Below, piece after piece: positions 25,317 to 34,932 of a stretch of 64,000 bases of DNA (its first letter is position 1; each line of letters starts with the position of its first letter). Under the pieces are notes generated by a model that worked only from the letters and a program-made list of their open reading frames with translations, had not been told where the DNA came from and did no database searches. The translations under genes were made by a program, and so were the position numbers. Source of the stretch: JAVBSX01 sp031549565 (GTDB lineage Bacteria; Planctomycetota; Planctomycetia; Pirellulales; Thermoguttaceae); assembly GCA_031549565.1 (NCBI GenBank), contig JAVBPO010000085.1:7859-71858 (forward strand), read 5' to 3'.

Positions 25317-27281
25317 TTATTTTTTCGCGTCGCCGTCCGTCTCGTCCAACGCGAGAATGGGAGCGTGGTATTTTTTTCTCAGCTCCGGATCGCGGAGCAA
25401 GGCGGCTTGAAGAAACCGACAACTTTCCGACAACGTCCCTTCGTAGCCGCTTGGGTTGCCGTTCCAGTCAGTCCAATCGATTCCGCGTCCGAATTCGTTC
25501 GTAACGCCATTTTGGAACTTCCCTTCGGCTTGACGCTTCATCATTTCGTTGAGGAGAAAATCGCCCCGCTCGGTCATGCCGACGATGTAATGAGCCGTGA
25601 TGAAATGCATCGCGTGCCCGGCGGAAATCCCCCCGTTCTGGTATTGCCCGAACGTATCCGAGCCGTCTTCCCGCTGCGGACAACCGGACGCGTCCGGGAG
25701 GAGATAATCCTGCCGCAACACCGGAACCAGCGTACAGGGAATTCCCAAATCATAACGGGTAAAACCGACGTCTTTCATCTTTTGCTCGAACCGTTGCAAG
25801 ATGGCTTTGCCTTCTTCTTTTGACACCAACCCGTATTCGATCGCGAGCCCGTTAACGATCGGCATGGCGTAATCGTGCAAGGTTCCGTCTTCGCTCTTCC
25901 ACCACGCCAACCAGCCGGTTTCGGGGTTCCGCAACGCGTCGGCGTAAGACGCTTTCAACATTTTCGCGTGTTTTATGTACCTTTCCGCTTGTTCGTGACG
26001 CCCCAGCTTCTTTTCCAGGTCGGCCATGCAGCACCATGCCCGGAAGATGATCGCGTTGGTGTATCCGTCCTTGTGGCCGCAGTTGACGGCGTCGAACCAG
26101 GCGCAGGAGCGGTTCGGCTGGTGAAGCGTACCGTAATTGCCGGACTGCTTCGCCTCGACCATGCCGTCGCCGTCGATGTCGCGGCGGATGAGAAAATCGG
26201 CAACCGATTCGAGCCGTTCGATCTTGCTTTCGAGCCATTTCGCATCCCCGGTCGCCGTGAAATAGTCCCACGCCGCGATGATCGGTCCCGCGTTGGCGTC
26301 AAGAAATCCGGCATAACTCCAATAACAGATCATCTCCCCGTCCGGCATCACTTTCTCGTCGAGCCAGAAGTCGACGGTGTTGCGAACGATATTCATCGCC
26401 GAAACGTCTTCGGTCAACCGCGGCGTCCAAAAAACCTGGTCGGCGTAGAACCACACCGAACAGCTCGCCGGGTCACTGATCACATTGTTCGAGAACAATC
26501 CCGGCGGGGCGCTGTACGGATTGGTCAAATCGCCCCATTGACACGAAGTTTGCATCGGGCCGAACCAGCCCCGGCGGGCTTTCTTCCAGAACTCCAGGTC
26601 CTTGAACCCCGCCGGAGGATCCAAATAGACCGGCGTCAACGAGAATGACACCTCTTTGTTCGCTTCGTTTAACGGAAGTTCGATCATCAAATTGACGTAT
26701 TTTTCCACGCGACTTCCCAAGAGCGAGCCGTCGATTTTTCGGCCGCTTTTTTCCACCAGGTGCATTTGTCCGAAATCGGGGGCGGTGACGACCAGCGGGA
26801 GTTGAAATTTTCCCTGGGTGTCAAAGTCGTTCGGTATCACCGTCGTCGATGTTACCGTGGGATCAAGCGGAAAAAACAAACGAAAACCATTGATCGCATC
26901 CGGGACTTCACCCTGCAAGGAAAATTGAAAATCGATCGTTCCCTGGGCGATGCGGATCGTCCATTCCAGCTTGTCTTTTGGTGAAAGCGGATAGTCAAGG
27001 ACATGCTCCGCGTCAGAGACGGTTTTCAACGCCCCCTCGGAAATCGTATTCCATTGCTCGCCGGACCGGACCTGGAGAACGACGGCCGAATCGGGCCTCA
27101 AAAGATTCCGGTTCGATTTATCGCCCCCTTCGGTATCCCAGCTCAGGTAGGTGATTCCCGACGGTCTGTCCGAGACGACGCATTGGACGATCGCTTCATT
27201 CCGCGTTTCGGCGGCATGTGAAGGAATTCCGAATATCAGCGGGATCAGTACGGCAAAAAGGAATAATCGCGACTTTTTCAT
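25317..27281 (-). CDS. Secreted six-hairpin glycosidase-like protein
   Basis: 654 aa with a signal peptide (residues 1-23, ending IPSHA). The N-terminal third is beta-rich. From about residue 230 the pattern is that of an (alpha/alpha)6 barrel: YWSYAGFLDANAGPIIAAWDY, RRDIDGDGMVEAKQSGNYG and NCGHKDGYTNAIIFRAW, where several acidic residues could serve in catalysis. A plant or algal polysaccharide glycosidase is likely, but the GH family cannot be named by eye. Convergent with the DUF169 gene and divergent from ubiX. Confidence 0.7.
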   Translation of the reverse strand: MKKSRLFLFAVLIPLIFGIPSHAAETRNEAIVQCVVSDRPSGITYLSWDTEGGDKSNRNLLRPDSAVVLQVRSGEQWNTISEGALKTVSDAEHVLDYPLSPKDKLEWTIRIAQGTIDFQFSLQGEVPDAINGFRLFFPLDPTVTSTTVIPNDFDTQGKFQLPLVVTAPDFGQMHLVEKSGRKIDGSLLGSRVEKYVNLMIELPLNEANKEVSFSLTPVYLDPPAGFKDLEFWKKARRGWFGPMQTSCQWGDLTNPYSAPPGLFSNNVISDPASCSVWFYADQVFWTPRLTEDVSAMNIVRNTVDFWLDEKVMPDGEMICYWSYAGFLDANAGPIIAAWDYFTATGDAKWLESKIERLESVADFLIRRDIDGDGMVEAKQSGNYGTLHQPNRSCAWFDAVNCGHKDGYTNAIIFRAWCCMADLEKKLGRHEQAERYIKHAKMLKASYADALRNPETGWLAWWKSEDGTLHDYAMPIVNGLAIEYGLVSKEEGKAILQRFEQKMKDVGFTRYDLGIPCTLVPVLRQDYLLPDASGCPQREDGSDTFGQYQNGGISAGHAMHFITAHYIVGMTERGDFLLNEMMKRQAEGKFQNGVTNEFGRGIDWTDWNGNPSGYEGTLSESCRFLQAALLRDPELRKKYHAPILALDETDGDAKK

Positions 27282-27327
27282 GGGAGTTTTTCAGTGTTAA
27301 TGGAGATTCGGTAAAAGCACGCTATAT

Positions 27328-27429
<102 letters not shown>

Positions 27430-27430
27430 A

Positions 27431-28096
27431 ATGTCTCGTTTCGTTGTCGGAATGACCGGCGCCAGTGGGGTGGTTTATGGGGTGCGGGTGTTGGAGATGC
27501 TGCTTGAGCTGCCATGTGAAACGCACGTCGTGCTCAGTCCGACGGCGGAGTTGGTGATTTTGGACGAACTGCCCGGACTAAAGCGATGCGACGATCCGAC
27601 GCAATTTCTTCGAGCCGCGATCCGGCAAGCGAGGGAACGATTCGAGTTTCGACCGGGCTTCATAGGTTACGATCAAGATAAGGGAAAAGACGCGCCGCTG
27701 CAAGAGAACCTGTTCGTTCATCGTTCGGACGACTATTTCGCGCCGATTTCCAGCGGCTCGTTCGCGACCGACGGAATGGTCGTCTGTCCCTGCTCTGGAA
27801 GCTCGTTGGGGCATATCGCTTCCGGGATCAATCGACACCTGATTCATCGGGCCGCGGAAGTCCACCTGAAAGAAAAACGGCCCTTGATCCTTGTTCCCCG
27901 GGAAACGCCGCTTTCGCGGATTCACCTGCAAAATCTGCTGAGAGTCAGCGAAGCTGGCGGGACGATTCTGCCCGCCTCGCCGCATTTTTACGGGTTTGCC
28001 CCACAAGCGGCGGATTTAATCGATTCGGTCGTCGCGAAAATTCTCGACCAGTTGCGAATCCGCCATCCACTGGGCAACCGCTGGAAAGGGGAGTGA
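27431..28096 (+). CDS. ubiX: UbiX-like flavin prenyltransferase
   Basis: 221-aa flavoprotein of the UbiX/Pad1 family, making prenylated FMN for UbiD-type decarboxylases. Family features: VVGMTGASGVVYGVRVLE at the N-terminus (FMN phosphate site), SSGSFATDGMVVCPCS in the middle and LVPRETPLSRIHLQNLL near the end. An open frame runs from 27218, but that part is heptamer repeat; ATG 27431 begins the canonical N-terminus. No ubiD is adjacent. Confidence 0.93.
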   Translation: MSRFVVGMTGASGVVYGVRVLEMLLELPCETHVVLSPTAELVILDELPGLKRCDDPTQFLRAAIRQARERFEFRPGFIGYDQDKGKDAPLQENLFVHRSDDYFAPISSGSFATDGMVVCPCSGSSLGHIASGINRHLIHRAAEVHLKEKRPLILVPRETPLSRIHLQNLLRVSEAGGTILPASPHFYGFAPQAADLIDSVVAKILDQLRIRHPLGNRWKGE

Positions 28097-28123
28097 TCTC
28101 CCAAGTTTCCGACGATTTTCGCC

Positions 28124-28152
28124 TTGACACGGAATGCCCGATTTCCTATCCT
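28124..28152 (+). promoter_or_regulatory. Sigma-70-type promoter of WD40 lipoprotein gene
   Basis: TTGACA (28124-28129), 17-bp spacer, TATCCT (28147-28152), 62 bp upstream of the start codon at 28214. The -35 is perfect and the -10 matches 4 of 6. Confidence 0.65.
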
Positions 28153-28213
28153 CCTGACCGGTCTGGTCTGTTTTGATTGAAGAGGAAACCGTCCGTGAGG
28201 TCATGAGTCGAAA

Positions 28214-29293
28214 ATGAACGGGAAAACATTGTTCCATAAAATAGCACTCGCACTGGGATTGTTCTGCTGCGTTATGCCAACCGGTTGCGCCGGTTTGTTC
28301 GGGGCGAAAGGATTCAAGGATTCGCGACCACTCATACCGCTGGACGTCAACAATCTCCAGATCGAGTCGATGAACGTGTCGAGCGACGGAACGCTGCTCG
28401 CCGTCGGGTACTCCGGTTCAGGAGGAAATCCGGCCTCGGGAACGAGTACGCCGGTTCTTCGCGTTTGGTCGATCGAAAACGAAACCCCGCAACTCCTCGG
28501 CGCCAAGCGGGTCAACGACGTCAAAATTCTCAAGCCGGAATTCACCTACGATGGAAAATCGCTGTTCGTCGCCGAACGAAACGGTTTGATGAAAATCAAT
28601 ATGCTCGATTTCGCGACCCGTCCGGAACAGGCGACGACTCGAACGCCTTCCGATCCCGTACGGCTGCTGTCGAAAAACGGTGCTTGGGCCGCGACCGTTT
28701 CGACCGAAGGGCAGTGGTCGATCATGAACGTCAAAACGCAGACGATCCAGCCGATGCAATTCGGCGACATCGACCGGATTTTGGCGTTTTCCGACTCCGG
28801 GAAATACGTTGCCGTTCGCGAAATGACCTCTGCCGATACGCCGCGGGGCAAAGAGCGAATCGCGATCTGGAACCTTACCACGAATCCCGGGCTGAACGAA
28901 ATGTCGAAGATTACCGAGATCGACATCGAACATTTCGCAAGTTCCGATTTGTGCTGTTTCTCGCCGGACGAAACGACGCTCGCGGTGGTCAACCGCACGG
29001 GCAACCTTGGAATCTGGAGCCTGCGAACCGGTCGTTTGATTAGCGAAATGAACCACGACGATGCGATCAGCGCCTTCGCGTTTTCGCCGATGGATAAACG
29101 TATCGCCGTCTGCACGTCCGGCCGTGCCGCGAAATTGACGCTTTGGGACATCAACCGGTCGAAAATCCTTCAAACGCAAAACGACAACTCGACCGCCGCA
29201 ATGACCGCCGTCGTAATTTCTCCCGACGGAAAGTTCATCTACACCGGCGACAAAAACGGCAATATCAAGAAATGGCCGATTAAGAGTAAGTAA
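28214..29293 (+). CDS. WD40-repeat lipoprotein
   Basis: 359 aa. Lipoprotein signal with lipobox around VMPTGC (Cys about 25), so probably anchored at a membrane. The rest consists of WD40-like beta-propeller blades: LLAVGYSGSG...LRVWSIE, LAVVNRTGNLGIWSL, IAVCTSGRAAKLTLWD and FIYTGDKNGNIKKWPI. Such proteins act as scaffolds; the partner is unknown. Monocistronic with its own promoter. Confidence 0.85.
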   Translation: MNGKTLFHKIALALGLFCCVMPTGCAGLFGAKGFKDSRPLIPLDVNNLQIESMNVSSDGTLLAVGYSGSGGNPASGTSTPVLRVWSIENETPQLLGAKRVNDVKILKPEFTYDGKSLFVAERNGLMKINMLDFATRPEQATTRTPSDPVRLLSKNGAWAATVSTEGQWSIMNVKTQTIQPMQFGDIDRILAFSDSGKYVAVREMTSADTPRGKERIAIWNLTTNPGLNEMSKITEIDIEHFASSDLCCFSPDETTLAVVNRTGNLGIWSLRTGRLISEMNHDDAISAFAFSPMDKRIAVCTSGRAAKLTLWDINRSKILQTQNDNSTAAMTAVVISPDGKFIYTGDKNGNIKKWPIKSK

Positions 29294-29330
29294 CCTGACT
29301 GTCGGACTTACGAAATCCATTTTTGGGCAA

Positions 29331-29409
29331 GGCTTCAGGCTTCAGGCTATAGGCTTCGGGCTTCAGAATAACAAGGATGGGCCGACATCCGAAACCTGAA
29401 ACCTGAGAG
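29331..29409. repeat. Heptamer repeat element (GGCTTCA / CTGAAAC)
   Basis: GGCTTCA, GGCTTCA, GGCTATA, GGCTTCG, GGCTTCA in register (29331-29365); after a spacer CCGAAAC, CTGAAAC, CTGAGAG (29389-29409), roughly the reverse complement of the first arm. It lies next to the broken end of an IS1595-type transposase. Confidence 0.85.
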
Positions 29410-29439
29410 TGGACGGTGGCAGAATGGATAAAATGACAA

Positions 29440-29761
29440 GCAAGGCGTGGTAAACTGGGAAGTTCAGGCCCATCAGATACAGGCAGAGCATCCAAATACT
29501 CAGCGGCTGATGGTGTCCCGCGAAAACGGTTTTGGTCAGATCGCCGAATGTTTTGCCGCAATCGCGACAAAGGTAATGTTGACAATCGGTTTGAACGGGG
29601 TCGTGTCCGTTTTTGACGATGTGATTGTCATGGCAATGCGGACATTCAACCCCTTCGGGCCAGCGGAGGCGTCGCACCATTTGGTAGCATTTGGCGTTAT
29701 CGATCAGTCCGTGAATATTGAGTCGCACCCTGCGTTTTTTCCGTGATTTTTGTTTGCCCAT
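29440..29761 (-). pseudogene. IS1595-family transposase, N-terminal fragment
   Basis: ATG 29761 starts a normal N-terminus with a zinc ribbon (CPHC ... YLCRDCGKTFGDLTKTVF) followed by LSIWMLCLYLMG, as in IS1595-type (ISXO2-like) transposases. After about 100 residues homology stops and the frame continues into unrelated and repeat sequence. The catalytic DDE domain is absent, so the fragment is inactive. No inverted ends could be assigned. Confidence 0.75.
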
Positions 29762-29925
29762 TTTGCGTAGCCTGCCCGATTGAGGCGATTTTACAAACCT
29801 CCGGCGTTTCCGACAATATCAATCCGGAACCGGAATAGAGCCATGAAAAATCGTCGCGACGACATTTCGAGAGAAACGATTCGGCGACGCCGGATTGACG
29901 TACCAATATCCGCAAGGCGGAGCGA

Positions 29926-30316
29926 TTGCCGGGCGACAAGGATTTTCGCGGCAAGGAGAACACCCGGTACGTCGTGACGAACCTCGAAGGTGACGCCACG
30001 GAGTTGTACGAAGACGTTTATTGTGCTCGTGGCGACATGGACAGTATTTCCGAGAAGGGGGAATCAAGGAGCAGCAGTCGATGCTGTTCGCGAACCGGAC
30101 CGCTGCCATGATTTTTCGGCGAACCGTTTTCGATTGCCGCTTTCGAGTTTCGCCTATGTTCTGCTGGAAACGCTGCGTCGCACAGCGCTGAAAGGAACGA
30201 AGTTGGAAAAAGCACAGTGTAGCACCATTCGTGTGAAATTATTGAAAATCGCGGCGGTGGTGAAGGAGAGCGTCCGTCGGATTTTGTTCGAATTGCCGAA
30301 TTCGTATCTGCGGTAA
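29926..30316 (+). pseudogene. IS1380-family transposase, C-terminal remnant with frameshift
   Basis: Frame 1 encodes KDFRGKENTRYVVTNLEG and LYEDVYCARGDM, typical of IS1380-type DDE transposases near the final catalytic Glu. The match then breaks near 30045 and continues in another frame (FSANRFRLPLSSFAYVLLET and VKLLKIAAVVKESVRRILF) to 30316. The N-terminal two-thirds is missing, so this is a decayed copy. Confidence 0.78.
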
Positions 30317-30897
30317 GAGCTTTGGTTTTCGGTTCGCGAACGGATTTTGAATCGTCCTCATCGGGAGTCGGGTTGAGTTTCGGAGAATCGGAAATTTCGC
30401 AACCTCCGTTGGGGAAAAGGGGACGTTGTGCGAATTTTCAAGAAATGTGTGATATATGTGTCGATATGTCGTCAAAAAACCTTACGACGCTGAAAATTCG
30501 CCGCCGTCGTTCAGCGAATGAAATATCCGGGTTAGTCGTTTAGGGTATATCGTTTCAAGGTGGTTTTACTTTCCTATTTTAACAAACAATTGTCGTATTT
30601 TAGCTCGCCGCCCAAAAACCCCTTGTTTTACAGAACCAAACGGCGGCTCATATAAAAGTACAATAAATCGCGGTTTTCATCGCAATTTCGCGGGTAATAA
30701 CGTACTCTGCACAGCCGTCGCTTGTGTCCGTAACACATTGCGAAAACTCGGGTTGTAACTTTTGGAAACCACCTTGAAAGGGATGCCCTTTCAGGGCGGA
30801 TTCAACAAACATATCTCTGCTCCGCCCTTTTTCGCAAACGCTTCCGGCCTGTGTCACGGGCAGGATGCCCGTGCTCCAACAAACGCAATATGTCTTC
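30317..30897. other. Gene-free region after IS relics
   Basis: No gene seen. It holds the MITE at 30553-30779 and, near 30840-30880, a fragment of another dispersed repeat (CACGGGCAGGATGCCCGTGC, a hairpin) next to the convergent PAP2 gene end. Confidence 0.6.
30553..30779. mobile_element. 227-bp MITE-like element (TIR TTTCAAGGTGGTTT)
   Basis: Perfect 14-bp terminal inverted repeats at 30553-30566 and 30766-30779. The interior is AT-rich, shows no ORF of note and differs from flanking DNA. Single copy in the window. Confidence 0.65.
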
Positions 30898-31539
30898 TTA
30901 CTTGTTTTCATACTTGCGGAAAGCGTCCGGCAGCGGACCGAGGGTCAGGCAGAAGGTTGCGATTGTGTAACCGATCATCGCGCCGAAGATGGTGTCACTC
31001 GGATAGTGGGCGAGATAAACCATTCTCTGGCATGCGACGAGGAAAGCAAACAGCACGAAAATCCCACGCCCTTTCGGATAGAGCCAACTCAATCCCATCG
31101 CCAGTCCGACCGCCGCGGCCGTGTGTCCCGAGGGGATGCTTTGAAAATGGCTCGACATTCCATGGAACGGCATGAGCCCCAGCAGGGATTGCGTGATGTC
31201 GTTGGAAAAATCGAACCGCCTCGGTCGAATGCGGCCGACAAACAGTTTCAAAAAAGCCGCGAGGAGCCCCGAACCGGCGGCACAGGCGACCAAGCGGGGA
31301 ATCTTCCTGCGGTTGTCTTCGTCGAGAACGAAGATCAGGATGCAAACCACGGCGACGCCCAAACCGTGCCCGAACCACTCGAAAGCGTCGATCGCGAGCT
31401 TGATGTCGCCGGGAAGACGCTCTTGCGCGAAAAAATTCTCAACCGGGTGATCGAGTACGAAAAACGACACCACCGCGCAAACCGTTCCGATCAAAAGGAC
31501 ACCGGCCAGTCGTCGATACGGGTGGGAATGGAATTGCAT
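30898..31539 (-). CDS. PAP2-family membrane phosphatase
   Basis: 213 aa with about five hydrophobic helices. The three PAP2 phosphatase motifs are present: KLFVGRIRPR, the PSGHT box and RMVYLAHYPSD. Likely substrates are undecaprenyl diphosphate or phosphatidate-type lipids at the membrane. It lies 9 bp downstream of the squalene-cyclase-like gene on the same strand, so the two may form an operon and share a lipid theme. Confidence 0.88.
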   Translation of the reverse strand: MQFHSHPYRRLAGVLLIGTVCAVVSFFVLDHPVENFFAQERLPGDIKLAIDAFEWFGHGLGVAVVCILIFVLDEDNRRKIPRLVACAAGSGLLAAFLKLFVGRIRPRRFDFSNDITQSLLGLMPFHGMSSHFQSIPSGHTAAAVGLAMGLSWLYPKGRGIFVLFAFLVACQRMVYLAHYPSDTIFGAMIGYTIATFCLTLGPLPDAFRKYENK

Positions 31540-31548
31540 TCGCGCGGA

Positions 31549-33648
31549 TCAGTCGGAGTTTACGGGCTTTTCGATTGGTGTCGTTTCTTTCAAAACAGAC
31601 GCCAGAGCGTCCGTCGTGAAAATGAGCGGATAGAGTTTTTCGTCGTACCAGAGTTTCGTGAAATAAAGCCCGATCGGTGCGGCGTGGGTGAACCGACCGT
31701 TTTCGACCTGCTCGACCAGCCAATGAACCGCGTCGGACAGATTCGTGGAAAGCGGAACGACGGCGTCACGGAAGACCGGCTCGTTCGCAAGCGGAACCAG
31801 TGCCTCGATCAAAAGCGCCGTTTCTTCGATGCCCGATCGCGAGCCGGACGGATAGTGATCCGAACCGGGTTTGCCTTTTTTGACGCGGAACGACTCTTTT
31901 CCTTGCGGCAATTCCAGGCAGCCGAACCCGCCGTCTTCATTGACATTCGCAACGACGAATCGCAACGCTTTGATAATCGCGTCGTCGTAAGCGGCCGAGG
32001 ATTCCGCTTGACGCAATTCCCCCAGCGCCGAGAGCACTTTTGCGGTTCCGTAAATCGGGTTCTCTTCCCGGCTGTGGTATTGATTTCCGAACCAAAGTGG
32101 CAACCAGCTTCCGTCGTTTTGCTGCGACTGGAGCAGGTACTTCGCGCCCCGGGCGATCGCCTTGTTTATTCTCGCCACCAGTTGCGACTCGTGTGAAGAC
32201 GAATCGGTCAATAGTACGTTTTTCCATGCCAAAAGCGCCCGAACGGCGTGCGCGGTCAAATCGACGCCGCTTCGATCGAACGGAAAACGGTTCCACCCTT
32301 TGCAAAACGTCGGCCAACCTCCGTCGCGGTTCTGGAGCGACAGGAGCCAGCGAATTCCCAAGCCGACCTGCTGGAGCGTCTCTTGGGGCATCGGCGTCTG
32401 TTTCGCCGCCGTCAGCGTATGAACGGCAAGGAGCGCCCCCGCGGTATCATCGACGTCTGGAACGCCTCCGCTCAAATCGGTCCAGGCCCACCCTCCCGGC
32501 GCGGCCCCGGTAAACGGATGCTTCTTACGATGCTGATTCCCCAAAATCCAGGAAAGCGGAATCTTCTCATCAGTGCTCCCCCCCTTCTTCCCTTCTTCCC
32601 TTCTACCCTTCTCCCCTTCCAAAGCATTCACCGCCAGCGACGTCACCCAGCCCGCCAGATTGGTGTCAATCGGCCAGGAGCCGTCTTCCCGCACCGAATC
32701 GAGCAGGAACCGGACGCCGTTTTGCACGATCGGATGCTCCGCTCCGGCCCACGGGGAATCGCAGGCGGATAGGCTCATTACGACGAACGCGGTCAGGGGC
32801 GTCGCTTCGAGAAAACCGCCGCTTTCCGGCTGCATTTGCAGGACTTTTTCGAGCGTTTTTTTTCGGACGGCGTCACGGATTTTCCGGAGCAAGGGATTTT
32901 TCGCCGGGTTTTTGTCGTGAATGACCTGCCCGATCGCGACTAAAGCGGGAATCGCATAACTGACGACCGGGAGGCTCAGAATCCGAAAGAGCGATTGCGG
33001 AAACCAGGCGAATTCGAACGGAAGCGGCGGCACATCCCGCCAGGGAACGAGTCCGGCGAGAGCGGCGTTGGTCAGGATCGGCACGGAAAAGGTGCGGTCG
33101 TTTCCGTACCGTTTGTAAATCGCATCCATTCCGCCGTTGCGGCGCAGATAGAGGTCGGCTCGGGTCAACACGTCCATACTCCAGCCGGAAATGATCGAAT
33201 CGTGATGCGGCGAGCGGAGCAGCGGATGATTTTTGATCGTGGTCATTCCATGGACCGAAGTCGCGCCGACCTCGTTGTCGAGGTCTTCCACGGTTCGGGA
33301 CAAGAGAATCGCGCATTTAGCCAGCAGAGTCGTCGACGGATTTGAGGGGCTTCGGTCGGTATCCCCCCAACCCCCGTCCCGCTGCTGCTGCGAAACGATC
33401 CATGCCGTTCCCTGCTTGATCAGGGCGTCGATTCGCTGAAGTTCGGTCGAACCATAAACGGAAACATGACCCGGCTGATGGGACGCGAGGTTGATTTTCT
33501 TGCGGAACACGGACAACGCACTCACCGCGGTCGCCGTCGAAAGCGCAGAGGACGCAAGCCGACCAATCCAATGCCCGTCGGGTGTTCGTTCGGCAAGCAG
33601 CGCGTTACGAACGGTTTGGTATGCGTTTTCGAGTCGTGTTTTGTCCAA
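31549..33648 (-). CDS. Squalene-hopene-cyclase-like protein
   Basis: 699 aa, class II terpene cyclase superfamily with repeated QW-type motifs (DGSWPIDTNLAGWV, DGGWPTFCKGW, NDGSWLPLWFG). The protonating DxDD motif is present as DVDDT near residue 398, and NQHRKKHPFTGAAPGGWAW precedes it. The likely role is cyclisation of squalene or a related polyprene. Residues about 343-357 (EGEKGRREEGKKGGS) are low complexity and encoded by a purine/pyrimidine repeat that looks inserted between domains. TTG start at 33648 is the only candidate near the family N-terminus. Followed at once by the PAP2 gene. Confidence 0.85.
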   Translation of the reverse strand: MDKTRLENAYQTVRNALLAERTPDGHWIGRLASSALSTATAVSALSVFRKKINLASHQPGHVSVYGSTELQRIDALIKQGTAWIVSQQQRDGGWGDTDRSPSNPSTTLLAKCAILLSRTVEDLDNEVGATSVHGMTTIKNHPLLRSPHHDSIISGWSMDVLTRADLYLRRNGGMDAIYKRYGNDRTFSVPILTNAALAGLVPWRDVPPLPFEFAWFPQSLFRILSLPVVSYAIPALVAIGQVIHDKNPAKNPLLRKIRDAVRKKTLEKVLQMQPESGGFLEATPLTAFVVMSLSACDSPWAGAEHPIVQNGVRFLLDSVREDGSWPIDTNLAGWVTSLAVNALEGEKGRREEGKKGGSTDEKIPLSWILGNQHRKKHPFTGAAPGGWAWTDLSGGVPDVDDTAGALLAVHTLTAAKQTPMPQETLQQVGLGIRWLLSLQNRDGGWPTFCKGWNRFPFDRSGVDLTAHAVRALLAWKNVLLTDSSSHESQLVARINKAIARGAKYLLQSQQNDGSWLPLWFGNQYHSREENPIYGTAKVLSALGELRQAESSAAYDDAIIKALRFVVANVNEDGGFGCLELPQGKESFRVKKGKPGSDHYPSGSRSGIEETALLIEALVPLANEPVFRDAVVPLSTNLSDAVHWLVEQVENGRFTHAAPIGLYFTKLWYDEKLYPLIFTTDALASVLKETTPIEKPVNSD
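32577..32621. repeat. Polypyrimidine (CCCTTCTT)n repeat inside cyclase gene
   Basis: About five tandem 8-bp units close to CCCTTCTT lie in frame within the squalene-cyclase-like gene. They encode the Glu/Lys/Arg/Gly-rich insert. Related tracts are at 37857-37960 and 38205-38245. Confidence 0.75.
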
Positions 33649-33805
33649 AAGGAAAAGTCGTCGGCAAAGGAACGGTATTTCAAGATACCTGTAAGGTTAT
33701 CAAATTTGCGCATCATGACAATCAGGAGCAAGAGAACCGACCGACCACTAGGTGAAACCACGCTCGCATGATATTATCACCCAATCACGTACATTTTCGA
33801 GAACG

Positions 33806-33826
33806 CTATCCTCTATCCTCTACCTC
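33806..33826. repeat. Short heptamer array (CTATCCT) before UDP-glucuronate decarboxylase gene
   Basis: CTATCCT, CTATCCT, CTACCTC in register, ending 2 bp before the ATG at 33829. Only one arm is evident. Confidence 0.6.
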
Positions 33827-33828
33827 CC

Positions 33829-34815
33829 ATGGGTCAATGCAAACGAATACTTGTCGCCGGCGGGGCCGGTTTTTTGGGGGCCCATTTGTGCGAAACGCTC
33901 GTCGCTCGCGGACATGATGTGATTTGCGTCGACAATTTTTACACCAGTCAAAAGTCGAACGTCGTTCCTCTGCTCGAAGCGCCGAATTTCGAGTTGATTC
34001 GGCACGATGTGACGCATCCTTTTTTTCTTGAGGTCGACGAAATCTACAATCTGGCTTGCCCCGCCGCTCCGGGGCATTACCAGTACAATCCGATCAAGAC
34101 GATGAAAACGTCGTTGTCCGGTTCGATCAATACGCTCGGAATGGCAAAACGTTGCCGGGCGAAGATCCTGCTCGCGTCGACCAGCGAGATTTACGGCGAT
34201 CCGGAGGTTCATCCGCAGCCGGAAACCTACCGCGGTTCCGTCAATCCGATCGGTCCCCGGGCCTGCTACGACGAGGGAAAACGGGCCGCCGAAGCCCTGT
34301 TCATGGATTATCACCGAATGCACCGGATGCCGATTCGGATCGTACGCATTTTCAACACCTACGGACCGAAAATGCATCCGTTTGACGGCAGGGTGATTTC
34401 CAACTTCATCCGGCAAGCTCTTACGGGCGAACCGATCACGATTTTTGGGGACGGCTCTCAAACCCGGTCGTTCTGCTATCGGGACGACCTGGTCGACGGG
34501 CTGATCCGTATGATGGAGAACGAGTCCGGCTTTGTCGGGCCTGTCAATCTTGGGAATCCGCTCGAACGAACGATTCTCCAACTCGCCGAAATGATCCAAA
34601 GGATCGTCGAGGAGCAGACGGGAATCCAATCGTCAATCGAATACAAACCGCTCCCGGTCGACGATCCGCGAAGACGCTGTCCGGACATTTCGTTGGCGAA
34701 AAAAACGCTCAACTGGGAGCCGATCGTCCGGTTGGAGCAGGGGTTGGCGAAGACCGTCGAGTGGTTCCGCGGCCTCGATTTCGAGCAGTATCGCCCCCCG
34801 ACGCCGATGTTTTAG
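33829..34815 (+). CDS. UDP-glucuronate decarboxylase (UXS-type SDR)
   Basis: 328-aa extended short-chain dehydrogenase that should convert UDP-glucuronate to UDP-xylose for surface polysaccharide. NAD-binding VAGGAGFLGAHL at the N-terminus; YNLACPAAPGHYQYNP, which is characteristic of UXS; catalytic Thr/Ser in STSEIYGDPE; Tyr-x3-Lys as CYDEGKR; then RIFNTYGPKM. The length fits the soluble bacterial form. Neighbouring genes do not form an obvious polysaccharide cluster. Confidence 0.92.
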   Translation: MGQCKRILVAGGAGFLGAHLCETLVARGHDVICVDNFYTSQKSNVVPLLEAPNFELIRHDVTHPFFLEVDEIYNLACPAAPGHYQYNPIKTMKTSLSGSINTLGMAKRCRAKILLASTSEIYGDPEVHPQPETYRGSVNPIGPRACYDEGKRAAEALFMDYHRMHRMPIRIVRIFNTYGPKMHPFDGRVISNFIRQALTGEPITIFGDGSQTRSFCYRDDLVDGLIRMMENESGFVGPVNLGNPLERTILQLAEMIQRIVEEQTGIQSSIEYKPLPVDDPRRRCPDISLAKKTLNWEPIVRLEQGLAKTVEWFRGLDFEQYRPPTPMF

Positions 34816-34827
34816 TACGCCTGCCCC

Positions 34828-34855
34828 TTGTCTTTTGATCAATCGCGGATACAAT
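34828..34855 (+). promoter_or_regulatory. Candidate promoter of small basic protein gene
   Basis: TTGTCT (34828-34833), 16-bp spacer, TACAAT (34850-34855), 78 bp upstream of the ATG at 34933. Confidence 0.45.
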
Positions 34856-34932
34856 CCCCCGATTAGTTTCAAATCATCAAAGGTGGAGATTGGCTCTCTT
34901 TCCGATAGGCCCCTAGGGGGATCAAGCATAAC

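Noticed and set aside
29926..30316. An active IS1380 transposase
   Set aside because: Only the C-terminal part is present and it is split by a frameshift.
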